In this document: piece after piece, positions 52,822 through 61,095 of the stretch
Position numbering within the stretch: the first letter of the stretch is position 1
How the letters are laid out: every line of letters starts with the position of its first letter
Origin: Streptomyces sp. NL15-2K
GTDB taxonomy: Bacteria > Actinomycetota > Actinomycetes > Streptomycetales > Streptomycetaceae
Assembly (NCBI RefSeq): GCF_030551255.1
Contig: NZ_CP130630.1
Coordinates: 434,001-498,000 of the forward strand
Direction of reading: 5' to 3'
DNA length: 64,000 nt
Notes under the pieces: generated by a model
What the model was told of the DNA's origin: nothing
Seen by the model: only the letters and a program-made list of their open reading frames with translations
Databases searched by the model: none
Translations under genes and position numbers: made by a program

Positions 52822-54579
52822 TCACTCCTTCTTTCCCTCCACAGCCGTCAGGCGGACCGCGATGTACGGTCGCCCCGGCAGCGTGAGGGTGAACTCGCCC
52901 TCATAGGTGTTGGGCAGCTCGGTGACCGTCATGTTCCAGGTGTCGATGATCTCGGCGCGGTAGCTGGTTCCCGGTCGGAGTGTGAACGAGCGCGCACCGG
53001 GCTGCGCCGCGCCGAAGTAGGTGAGGTGGTAGCGGTTTTCGACCCCACCGGCCGGGAAGTCGAACTCCGAGGGCAGCGGGTCGATGCCGGCGGCGTCCTG
53101 AGGGGTCTGCTCCAGGATCGTGCGCAGGAACTCCAGGCGGGGCGTGCTGTCACCCTTGAGCGTGCCGCCCTTCGCCCACCACAGGACGTCGCCGTCGGCC
53201 AGGTAGCACTCCCCGTGGGTGACGTATCCGCCGCGCACCACACCGTCCCAGCAGCGGCGGACCATCTCCTGGGGTGTGAGGTTGCCCCAGCCCCAGTCGA
53301 TGTTCCCTTCGTAGCCCATCTCGTCGAGGGTGACGGGCTTGCCCCACTGCTCGCGCCAGACACGGGTGTCCTCGGGGCCGCGCTGGATGCTGGAGTGGGT
53401 GACCCAGTCGGCACCGTTGTCGTAGAGCTCCACCCAGTTGTGCACGCTCATGAGGTGATCGTGGGGATCCCGCTCGCGGATCACGGCAGCGGAGCGGGGC
53501 CAGTGGGCCGCGTCCTTGGAGAACATGCAGTCGTATTCATTGGCGAGCGACCACCAGACGTTGGCGTGGGCGGAGAGCCGGGCGACCACGTAGCGCAGAT
53601 ACCGGTCGTCGGCGGTCGGACCCATGTCCGAGAAGCCCCAGCGGTCGTAGGGGTGGAACAGGATGAGGTCGGCCTCGATGCCCAGATCGCCGAGCTGCTC
53701 GATGCGCTGCTCGAGGTGGCGGAAGTAGGCGGGGTCGGGTCGCTGGAAGTCCCAGCCGGTCTCCGGCGAGCCCTCGAAGGGATAGCGGGGCGGCTCGTTC
53801 GTGCTGTAGACGAACGATTTGGGCAGGACGCACATCCTGATCTTGTTGAACGGGGTGTCCGCCAGGGTCTGCAGGGTCTGCTTCTCCAGGTCGTCACCCT
53901 GGTTCGTCCAGGCGTAGGCGGTGGTCCCCAGCGGGAGGATCCGGGTGCCGTCGGCGTGGCGGAAGTGGAAGCGGTCGTTCACTCGGACCGGGCCGTGGTC
54001 GTCAGGACCCGCCGGAGCACAGGGGAATCCGCCCGTGATCCCATCCAGCGAGCGGGCATTGCTCGACGTGCGGAAGGACCAGTCGCCTTCCTCGTCCGGC
54101 ATGAACCGGATCCGGTACACCCCGTCACCGTCGTAGAAGCCGTACGCGGTCAGGGTCCGCTCCCCGTGCCGGAAAACGGCCCGCAGCTCGACCTCGGTGA
54201 ACGGGTTTCCGTGTGCCGGGCCGTGCAGTTCCAGTTCGAACGTCCGCCACCGCCGGACCGTGCTGCGCCGGACGAGTCGGGCGCTGCCGGTCGGCACGTC
54301 GGCGGACTCGTAGTCGGCGGACGGCACCACCTCCGGCTCGGCGGGCGGCTCCTCGACCACCGTCTCCTCCACCGTTGCCAGCTCGGCGTAGAAGGCCTCA
54401 CGGGCGACAGGGTCGACCCGGAGGGGCTGCACCATGGCGGTCACCAGCTCCAGGCGTCCCCGCAGGAGCGTCGCCCGCATCGGTTCGTTCTCGACGCCGG
54501 GCATGTACGTGCGGACCACGGACTCGGCCTGCGGGTTGCGGAGTACGTCGGCAAGGACGGATCGGGGACCGTAGGGCAT
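52822..54579 (-). CDS. DUF5060/DUF5605 clan-A glycosidase
   Basis: A 585-residue enzyme without a signal peptide. Residues 1-80 are a helical segment (PRSVLADVLRNPQAESVVRT, VAREAFYAELATVE) not usual for the family. About 95-190 is a DUF5060-like beta-sandwich (FELELHGPAHGNPFTEVELR, VYRIRFMPDEEGDWSF). About 200-480 is a TIM barrel with LPLGTTAYAWTNQ, DLILFHPYDRWGFSDMG, the likely acid Glu in WWSLANEYDCM and the likely nucleophile Glu in VTLDEMGYEGNIDWG. A DUF5605-type sandwich ends it. GGAGA lies 5 nt before the ATG, which overlaps the GH3 stop by 4 bp. The specificity of this group is largely undefined. Confidence 0.85.
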   Translation of the reverse strand: MPYGPRSVLADVLRNPQAESVVRTYMPGVENEPMRATLLRGRLELVTAMVQPLRVDPVAREAFYAELATVEETVVEEPPAEPEVVPSADYESADVPTGSARLVRRSTVRRWRTFELELHGPAHGNPFTEVELRAVFRHGERTLTAYGFYDGDGVYRIRFMPDEEGDWSFRTSSNARSLDGITGGFPCAPAGPDDHGPVRVNDRFHFRHADGTRILPLGTTAYAWTNQGDDLEKQTLQTLADTPFNKIRMCVLPKSFVYSTNEPPRYPFEGSPETGWDFQRPDPAYFRHLEQRIEQLGDLGIEADLILFHPYDRWGFSDMGPTADDRYLRYVVARLSAHANVWWSLANEYDCMFSKDAAHWPRSAAVIRERDPHDHLMSVHNWVELYDNGADWVTHSSIQRGPEDTRVWREQWGKPVTLDEMGYEGNIDWGWGNLTPQEMVRRCWDGVVRGGYVTHGECYLADGDVLWWAKGGTLKGDSTPRLEFLRTILEQTPQDAAGIDPLPSEFDFPAGGVENRYHLTYFGAAQPGARSFTLRPGTSYRAEIIDTWNMTVTELPNTYEGEFTLTLPGRPYIAVRLTAVEGKKE

Positions 54580-57002
54580 CAAATCTCCTTCATCGGGGTT
54601 GTGCGTACCGATGTCCCGGACGACGCCTCGGACAGGAAGGCACGTTCGGCGCTCGAGAGCACACGGGGCTCGCCGACCAGATCGAAGGAGCCCTCGACGC
54701 GGCGGTCGTCGGAGTCGAGGCCGAGGAAGAAGTCGATGCGAGCGGGTTCGACCGCGAAGTTCCGGGCGGCGTCGGTGTGGCCGAGTTGAGCGGCGGAGAG
54801 GCGAAAGGTAACGCGCAGGGATTCGCCCGGCGCCGCCTCGACGCGGAAGAAGCCGGCCAACTGCTGTGCGGGCCGGGTGACGCCCTTGGCGTTGACCCGG
54901 ACGTAGAGCTGGACGACGGTGGCGCCCGTCACCGGGCCGGAGTTGGTGACGGTGAGAGCGATCCGGGCTGCTGCGTCGGTGTCGACCTGTGCATCGTGTG
55001 AGAGGCCGTGGAGGGTGAAGTCGGTGTAGCTCAGGCCGTGCGCGAAGGGGTAGAGCGGCGTGGCCTCCAGGTCCAGGTAGTGTCGGCCGACGCTCGGCGG
55101 TAGTGGATTGCGGTAGCCGGAGCCGGCCTTCTGGTGGTGGTGGACGGGGATCTGACCGGAATGGCGGGGAATGCTGTAGGGCAGCTTGCCGCTGGGGTTG
55201 ATCGCGCCGAAGAGAACTTCGGCAATCGCCTTCGGCCCGAACGGCCCGCCGTAGGACGCCATGACGATCGCCGGAGCACTCCGGACCACCTCGGGCAGCG
55301 CGTAGGCGCGTCCCTGTACGAGTACGACGACGATCGGCTTGCCGGTGGCCGCCACGGCCTCGGCGAGCCGGGTCTGCGCAGCCGGCAGTGAGATGTCCGC
55401 CGTGTCGCTGGCCTCCCCTTCGGTGCGCTCGCCGGTGAACCACAGGCTCGCACCGCCGAGGGCGAGTACCACGACCTCCGACTCCCGGGCGATCTCCACC
55501 GCGCGTGCGACGGCGTCCTCGCCCAGCGACCGTGTCAGCCTGGTGCCCTGTTCGGTCCGTACCTGCCCGGCGTAGTCGGTGATCTCCGCCGCGATCGAGC
55601 GGGCACCGAACCGCTCGTGGACCAGCTCCTCCGGCTCGACCGGCGCCAGGAGCCCCTTGTACCAGGGAGTGGTGACGTCGTCCGAGCCGAGCATGTTGCC
55701 GAGTTCCCCGCTCAGCACGGCGTCCGTCGCCTCCCGCCACGACGCGTAGGTGTAGGTCGCGAACTGGAGCTTCGCGGCGTCGGCGTGCGGTCCGATCACC
55801 GCGACGTTCAGTCCCTTGGCGAGTGGGAGGATCCCGTCGTTCTTCGCCAGCACCACCGAACGCCGGGCCAGCTCCCGCGACAGCTCGGTACCCTCGGCCG
55901 CCACCGCGGCCACGTCGATGTGCTGCGCCGGATACGGGTTCTCGAAGAGCCCGAGTTCGAACTTGGCCCGCAGGACCCGCCAGACGCTGGTGTCGACGTC
56001 GGCGATGTCCGCGTTGCCCCGCCTGACCTCCTCGGCGAGCACCTGGCCGTAGCCGTACGGCTTGGGCATCTCGACGTCGAGGCCGGCGGCGATCGCGAGG
56101 CATGCCGCCTCTCCGGCGGTGTCCGCCACCCGCTGACGGCCGACCAGCTGGTCCAGGGTCGTGTAGTCCGAGGAGACGAAGCCGTCGAAGCCGAGGACCC
56201 CGCGCAGCAGGTCGGTGAGCACCTCCCGGGAGGCGCCCACGGGGATGCCGTCCACGTCCGCGTAGGAGTTCATCACCGAGCGCAGACCGGCGAGCCGGAT
56301 CGCGGCCTCGAAGGGGTAGGCGAAGAGGTCCCGGGTCTGCCGCATGCCGCCCTCGTACGCCGACGTGTTGACCCCGCCGACGGGCAGGGCGTAGCCGAGG
56401 AAGTGCTTGCCCGTCGCGAGGACGCCCCGGCTCAGGTCGTCGCCCTGCAGGCCGCGGGTGAATGCGACGCTGAGTGCGGCACAGAGGTAGGGGTCCTCAC
56501 CGTAGGTCTCGTGCACCCGGCCCCACCGCGGGTCGAGTGCAACGTCCATGACGGGGGACAGTGCGTGCCGCACGCCGGTGCGGATCATCTGTCGGCGGAT
56601 CAGTTCCGTCATCTGCTGGACCAGCTCCGGGCTCCAGGCAGCCGCCAGGCCGGTGCCGGTGGGGAAGGACATGTGTCCGCCGGCGAGGAAGCCGCTGAGC
56701 GCCTCTTGGTGGAAGAGGACGGGGATGCCGAGCCGGGTGCGTTCCACGGCCTGCCGCTGGATGCTTTCCACCAGGTGCGCCAGTTTCGCCGGGGTGTCGG
56801 TGATCAGCTGGGCGACGTGCCCCGGCGGGTGGCTGAGCCAGTCTTCGGCTTCGTCGGAGTCCGAACCGTCGGCACGGACCAGGGTCCAGGGCATGACGGA
56901 GACCAGCTGATGGCATTTCTCCTCGACCGTCAGCTCCCGCAGCAGCAGCGTGGCCCGCTCGTCGGCGGGCAGACGGGCGTCGCGGAAGTCGTCGCTGGTC
57001 AT
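54579..57002 (-). CDS. GH3 beta-glycosidase
   Basis: An 807-residue cytoplasmic GH3 enzyme. The barrel domain: GIPVLFHQEALSGFLAGGHM, RDPRWGRVHETYGEDPYLCA type motif (DPRWGRVHETYGEDPY), LATGKHFLGYALPVGGVNTS, and the nucleophile Asp in GFVSSDYTTLDQLV. The second domain: VVLAKNDGILPLAKGLNVAV, VVVLALGGASLWFTGERTEG (EGEASD acid region). It has YHH-type HSGQIPVHHHQKAGSGY and a C-terminal Fn3-like domain. It is clearly a paralogue of 61096-63495; the two share most motifs and architecture. It overlaps the DUF5605 gene by 4 bp and follows the GH2 gene by 71 bp. Likely releases a terminal beta-glucose, xylose or alpha-arabinose. Confidence 0.93.
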   Translation of the reverse strand: MTSDDFRDARLPADERATLLLRELTVEEKCHQLVSVMPWTLVRADGSDSDEAEDWLSHPPGHVAQLITDTPAKLAHLVESIQRQAVERTRLGIPVLFHQEALSGFLAGGHMSFPTGTGLAAAWSPELVQQMTELIRRQMIRTGVRHALSPVMDVALDPRWGRVHETYGEDPYLCAALSVAFTRGLQGDDLSRGVLATGKHFLGYALPVGGVNTSAYEGGMRQTRDLFAYPFEAAIRLAGLRSVMNSYADVDGIPVGASREVLTDLLRGVLGFDGFVSSDYTTLDQLVGRQRVADTAGEAACLAIAAGLDVEMPKPYGYGQVLAEEVRRGNADIADVDTSVWRVLRAKFELGLFENPYPAQHIDVAAVAAEGTELSRELARRSVVLAKNDGILPLAKGLNVAVIGPHADAAKLQFATYTYASWREATDAVLSGELGNMLGSDDVTTPWYKGLLAPVEPEELVHERFGARSIAAEITDYAGQVRTEQGTRLTRSLGEDAVARAVEIARESEVVVLALGGASLWFTGERTEGEASDTADISLPAAQTRLAEAVAATGKPIVVVLVQGRAYALPEVVRSAPAIVMASYGGPFGPKAIAEVLFGAINPSGKLPYSIPRHSGQIPVHHHQKAGSGYRNPLPPSVGRHYLDLEATPLYPFAHGLSYTDFTLHGLSHDAQVDTDAAARIALTVTNSGPVTGATVVQLYVRVNAKGVTRPAQQLAGFFRVEAAPGESLRVTFRLSAAQLGHTDAARNFAVEPARIDFFLGLDSDDRRVEGSFDLVGEPRVLSSAERAFLSEASSGTSVRTTPMKEI

Positions 57003-57073
57003 GGGGTGTCGTTCCTTCGGTCGGATGATGGGTGCGGGAGCGGCCGCCGGGTGTGGAGAGGTGCTTCTCGGCG

Positions 57074-59527
57074 TCAGCGCCCGTCGTCGGCGGGGGCGCT
57101 CGCTTCGAGCTCCACGGTGACGGGGTCCAGCCCGTCACTGGTGACCAGAACACGGATGGGGCCGGGGGAGGTCGGGCGGACGACGGCGAGGGCGCGTCCG
57201 TCGAAAGTGGTACGTCGTGCCGCGTCGAAGCGCTCCACGGTGACGGGCCGGGCGCTGCCGAGCGCCTGAAGCACCCCGCAACCCGTGACCTGGACCTCCA
57301 CCACACGGTCGTCGTCGTGAGCCAGGTTGCCGTCGTCGTCACGGAGCTCGATGGTGACGTAGGCCAGTTCGCGATGGTCCGCGGTCAGCGACCGGCGATC
57401 GGCCTCGACGTGGAGGCGGGCGTCCCCCGCCGTCCGCAGGCTCACCCGTGACCGCTCCACACCGTCGTCGTACGCGACGGCCGTCAGCTCGCCGGGGTGA
57501 TACTCCAGGTCGAAGCGCACCCGGTACTCATGCTGCGGTCCGACCGGCCGCCGGCCCACCGGCTTGCCGTTGAGCAGCAGTTCGACCTCGTCGGCGGCGC
57601 TGTACACCTCGACCTCGACCGGCGAGCCCGGTGCCACGTTCCAGGACCAGCCCGCGACCGTGTCCGTCCACGCCCACTGCATCTCCAGACGGCGCTCGCC
57701 GTGGTGCTGGGGGCGGAAGACGGCGATGTACGGCTCGTGCCGCAGCCCGAACACGGTCTCCCGGTAGTAGGAGGCCGGGCGGCGGTGTCCGGTGATGTCG
57801 ATGTCGCCGCACCAGGCGAGCAGCCAGGGGTACTCGGGGTCGCCGCCGCCGCGTACCGCCGGATCCTCGGTGTAGTCGGTCCGCCCGAGCCCGACCTCAC
57901 CGAGGTAGTCCCACCCGGTCCAGGTGAAGTCCCCGATCACATGCGGCAGGTCTCGCACCAGAGGCCAGATCCGCGCGATGTTCCGCGGATTGGTCTCGGT
58001 GCCGAGGACGACCCGGTTCGGGAACCTCTCTCCGTCGGAGCCATACCGTTCCTCGGCGTAGTTGAGACCGGCCACGTCGACGGCCGCGTGGGATTCGGCG
58101 GTGCGCTGGGTGACGAGTTCCGAGGTGGTGATGCGGTCGAAGATCTCCGTCATCGCGTTCATGACGTCGTTGATGCCGCGGGCGTGCAGCGCCGAGACCT
58201 CCTGCTTGAAGTCGTCGATGATCTCGGTGCTGACGGCCCAGAAGCTGCTGACCGCGTTGGTGACGAAGCGGGTGCCGTCCAGAGCGCGGATCTTCTCCGT
58301 CATCCGGCGCCCCCACGCACCGCCCAGTCCGGAACCGGCTTCGGGGACCTCGTTGCCGATGGAGTACATGATGACGCTGGGATGGTTGAAGCACTTGGCG
58401 ACCATGGCCTCCACGTCCCGCTCCCACCATTCGGGGAAGTCCAAGGAGTAGTCGAAGGGCTTCATGGCCTCGAACCACATGTCGAACGCCTCGTCCACGA
58501 CGAGCATCCCGAGCCGGTCGCAGGCGTCCAGCAGGGCGGGTCCGGCCGGGTTGTGCGAACTGCGGACGGCGTTGAATCCGGCGGCCTTGAGGATCTCGAC
58601 GCGGCGCTCGTCCGCGCGCCCGATCGCCGCCGCGCCGAGCGGGCCGTTGTCGTGGTGGATGCACGCCCCGCGCAGTTTCACGGTCCGGCCGTTGATCCGC
58701 AGCCCGTGCCGCGGGTCCAGCCGAAGAGTGCGGATGCCGACGTTGACCGAGGTTGTCTCGAGTTGGGCGTCCCCGTCGCGCAGCCCGACCGTCGCCCGGT
58801 ACAGGTAGGGGTGGTCGACTCCCCAGAGGTGGGGCTCGGGGACGTAGAGCCGGGTACGCGACACGGTGGTCGTGCCGGGCGTGATGGTGAGGGGTGTGAC
58901 ATCTGCCGCGATCTGTACGCCCAGCTGGTCCCGCAGCTCGGTGTGGAGGGACACGGTCCGGGTGTTGACGTCCTCGTTGCGGATGGTCGCGGCGATCTCG
59001 ACCACGGCCCCTTCGCTGTCCGCCTCCGGTGTCAGGACCCGCACGCCGTCGGCGGCGAGGTGGACGAGATCCGTCACATGCAAGTAGGTGTCACGGTGGA
59101 TGCCCAGGCCCGAATACCAGCGCGAATCCTGGTGAGCCCGCGCCTCGACCCGGATGGTGTTCGTCTGCCCGTGGCGCAGGTAGGGGTCCAAGGGCACATG
59201 GAAGCCGGTGTAGCCGTTGCGTCGCTGCCCGGCGAAGGAGCCGTTGACGAAGATCATGGCGTCCCGGTAGACGGCCTCGAACTCGACCGTGACCCGCTTG
59301 CGACGCCACTCCTCGGGCACGAACAGTTCCTTGCCGTACTCGACCACACCGCCGGGGTAGTAGCCGGTGGAGGGCCCTTCGCTGTCCGTTTCGGAGCGCG
59401 GCAGCGACAGCATGGCGTCGTGCGGGAGCACGACGGGCCGCGCGGCGGCTTCTCCGCCCAAGAGGTCGGAGAAGCCGCTGACCTTCGGCTTCACCGTCCA
59501 GTCGGCGTTGAACGGGATGCGTGTCAT
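57074..59527 (-). CDS. GH2 beta-glycosidase
   Basis: An 817-residue GH2 enzyme, a close relative in layout of 37485-39950: FNADWTVKPKVSGFSDLLGG, YYPGGVVEYGKELFVPEEWR, QDSRWYSGLGIHRDTYLHV, TIM barrel with RLDPRHGLRINGRTVKLRGA, the acid/base Glu in VIMYSIGNEVPEAGS and the likely nucleophile Glu in VVLGTETNPRN, then WTGWDYLGEVGLG and C-terminal sandwiches with EVYSAADEVELLLNGKPVGR. No signal peptide. The start at 59527 (GAGAGG 7 nt upstream) matches the family N-terminus; the ATG at 59548 (MTDREAT), overlapping the GH43 stop by 3 bp with GGGGAGGA before it, is also possible. The frame stays open past it into the GH43 gene without being coding. Confidence 0.92.
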   Translation of the reverse strand: MTRIPFNADWTVKPKVSGFSDLLGGEAAARPVVLPHDAMLSLPRSETDSEGPSTGYYPGGVVEYGKELFVPEEWRRKRVTVEFEAVYRDAMIFVNGSFAGQRRNGYTGFHVPLDPYLRHGQTNTIRVEARAHQDSRWYSGLGIHRDTYLHVTDLVHLAADGVRVLTPEADSEGAVVEIAATIRNEDVNTRTVSLHTELRDQLGVQIAADVTPLTITPGTTTVSRTRLYVPEPHLWGVDHPYLYRATVGLRDGDAQLETTSVNVGIRTLRLDPRHGLRINGRTVKLRGACIHHDNGPLGAAAIGRADERRVEILKAAGFNAVRSSHNPAGPALLDACDRLGMLVVDEAFDMWFEAMKPFDYSLDFPEWWERDVEAMVAKCFNHPSVIMYSIGNEVPEAGSGLGGAWGRRMTEKIRALDGTRFVTNAVSSFWAVSTEIIDDFKQEVSALHARGINDVMNAMTEIFDRITTSELVTQRTAESHAAVDVAGLNYAEERYGSDGERFPNRVVLGTETNPRNIARIWPLVRDLPHVIGDFTWTGWDYLGEVGLGRTDYTEDPAVRGGGDPEYPWLLAWCGDIDITGHRRPASYYRETVFGLRHEPYIAVFRPQHHGERRLEMQWAWTDTVAGWSWNVAPGSPVEVEVYSAADEVELLLNGKPVGRRPVGPQHEYRVRFDLEYHPGELTAVAYDDGVERSRVSLRTAGDARLHVEADRRSLTADHRELAYVTIELRDDDGNLAHDDDRVVEVQVTGCGVLQALGSARPVTVERFDAARRTTFDGRALAVVRPTSPGPIRVLVTSDGLDPVTVELEASAPADDGR

Positions 59528-59544
59528 GGTGGCCTCTCTGTCTG

Positions 59545-61062
59545 TCATGCGGCGTCCTCCCCGTGGTAGCGGAAGTCGGCGAAGTGCACGGTGCCGTGCT
59601 CGGCGAACATGCCGGTGACACGGCCGGTGAAGGGCACGGCGGTCTCGACCGACCAGAACCGGCCGTCGAACTCGGCCAGCCGTGTCTCGACGCCCGCCGC
59701 GTCCACGACGTCGAGCCGGATGGTGTCGCCGGACGGCAGCCAGGGCGCCCTGCCCTCCCGGGGAGCCTCGGTGGCGATGCGGAGCACGACCTCGTCGCCG
59801 GCCACCTCGGTGCTCCAGGTGCTGACCAGCGTCGGCAGGGCCGCCCGGCCCGTGACCCGGATCCAGTTCCCGGCCGGTGCCCGCTCGGCGACCAGGGCGA
59901 TGGTGGACTCCTCCTCCAGACGGATACCGAGTCCGCCTCGGCCGTCGGCCGGGGCGATCCGGGTCTCCACGACACTGGTCACATGGCGCTGGCGGCGGCC
60001 CACGAAGTCCGGACGGAAGGCGTCGATGCCCCCGGACTGTGCGCTGAGGGTGAGATGGCCGGGGCGCCGCCCGAGGGACGCCACCGACTCGGGGGCCCGG
60101 CCCACCGCCAGCCAGCCGGGATCCGCCAGGGCCGTCGGATCGGTGAAAGTGAAGTACTCGTCGAGCGGTTCGGTACGCGGGGCGAGGGGGACGGGAGCCG
60201 CGTACGGCCAGCCGTCGGCCCACTCCACGGTGGTCACGTAGGTCTCCCGGCCCAGCGGGGACGTCCGGCCTGCCGTCCGGGTACCGAGCAGTACGAGCAG
60301 GTCCTCGCCGTGCGGTCCCCGGACCAGGTCGGCATGGCCGGTGCACTGGACGGGCCGGGCGGTGCCGGAGGCGCTGAGGACCGGGTTGTGCGGGGCGCCC
60401 TCGAAGGGCCCCTCGATGCTCGGGCCGCGCGCGATGCTCACCGAGTGTCCGTAGCCGGTGCCGCCCTCGGCGATCAGCAGATACCACTGGCCGTCGCGGT
60501 GGTAGAGGTGCGGCGCCTCGGGCGCGACCAGGCCCGTGCCGGACCACAGCTCGCGCGGCTCCTCCAGCACCCTGCCCGTCGCCAGATCGACCCTCGCCTG
60601 GAGGATGCCCCGGTTCGACACCACCCGGACACCGTCCAGATGCAGGCCGCTGAAGGTGACGTACGCGGTGCCGTGCTCGTCCCACGCCAGGTCGGGGTCG
60701 ATGCCGTGGATGCCGTCAAGGGAGGTTCCGTCGCTCCACGGGCCGGCCGGGTCGGCCGCGGTGAACACGACGCAGCCACGCGGACTGGCGGTCACGGTGA
60801 CGATGACGTGGAAGAGACCCTCGTGGTAGCGGATGGTGGGGGCCCATACGCCCGCGTTCGAAGGGGTGTGCGCGAGCCGGACCTGCTCCTCGCGAGGGGC
60901 GACGTTGCCGATGTGCTCCCAGGCGACGAAGTCGGTGCTCCGGTGGACCGGCAGCGCCGGCAGGTACTCGAACGACGAGGTGACCATGTAGTACGTGCCG
61001 TCGACGAGGACACAGCTGGGGTCCGGGTTGAAGCCCGGGATCAGGGGGTTGGGCAGATCCAC
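59545..61062 (-). CDS. GH43 beta-xylosidase/arabinofuranosidase type
   Basis: A 505-residue enzyme without a signal peptide. The five-bladed propeller starts NPLIPGFNPDPSCVLVDGTY with the base Asp. SPRGCVVFTAADPAGPW and GIHGIDPDLAWDEHGTAYVT hold the middle Asp. GLVAPEAPHLYHRDGQWYLL carries the acid Glu. The C-terminal sandwich (about 320-505) is the GH43_C2 type with GGLGIRLEEESTIALVAERA. The group acts on xylo-oligosaccharides or arabinosyl side chains. Start is GTG at 61062 with AAGGA 7 nt upstream. It follows the GH3 gene by 33 bp and its stop abuts the GH2 start: one operon. Confidence 0.92.
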   Translation of the reverse strand: MDLPNPLIPGFNPDPSCVLVDGTYYMVTSSFEYLPALPVHRSTDFVAWEHIGNVAPREEQVRLAHTPSNAGVWAPTIRYHEGLFHVIVTVTASPRGCVVFTAADPAGPWSDGTSLDGIHGIDPDLAWDEHGTAYVTFSGLHLDGVRVVSNRGILQARVDLATGRVLEEPRELWSGTGLVAPEAPHLYHRDGQWYLLIAEGGTGYGHSVSIARGPSIEGPFEGAPHNPVLSASGTARPVQCTGHADLVRGPHGEDLLVLLGTRTAGRTSPLGRETYVTTVEWADGWPYAAPVPLAPRTEPLDEYFTFTDPTALADPGWLAVGRAPESVASLGRRPGHLTLSAQSGGIDAFRPDFVGRRQRHVTSVVETRIAPADGRGGLGIRLEEESTIALVAERAPAGNWIRVTGRAALPTLVSTWSTEVAGDEVVLRIATEAPREGRAPWLPSGDTIRLDVVDAAGVETRLAEFDGRFWSVETAVPFTGRVTGMFAEHGTVHFADFRYHGEDAA

Positions 61063-61095
61063 GAGGAGTTCCTTGGGGTCGGTACGGATTCCGGA

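Noticed and set aside
57074..60685. A single 1203-codon minus frame that would fuse GH2 to a long N-terminal extension
   Set aside because: The extra N-terminal part is the out-of-frame reading of the GH43 gene; the family start and a ribosome site are at 59527.
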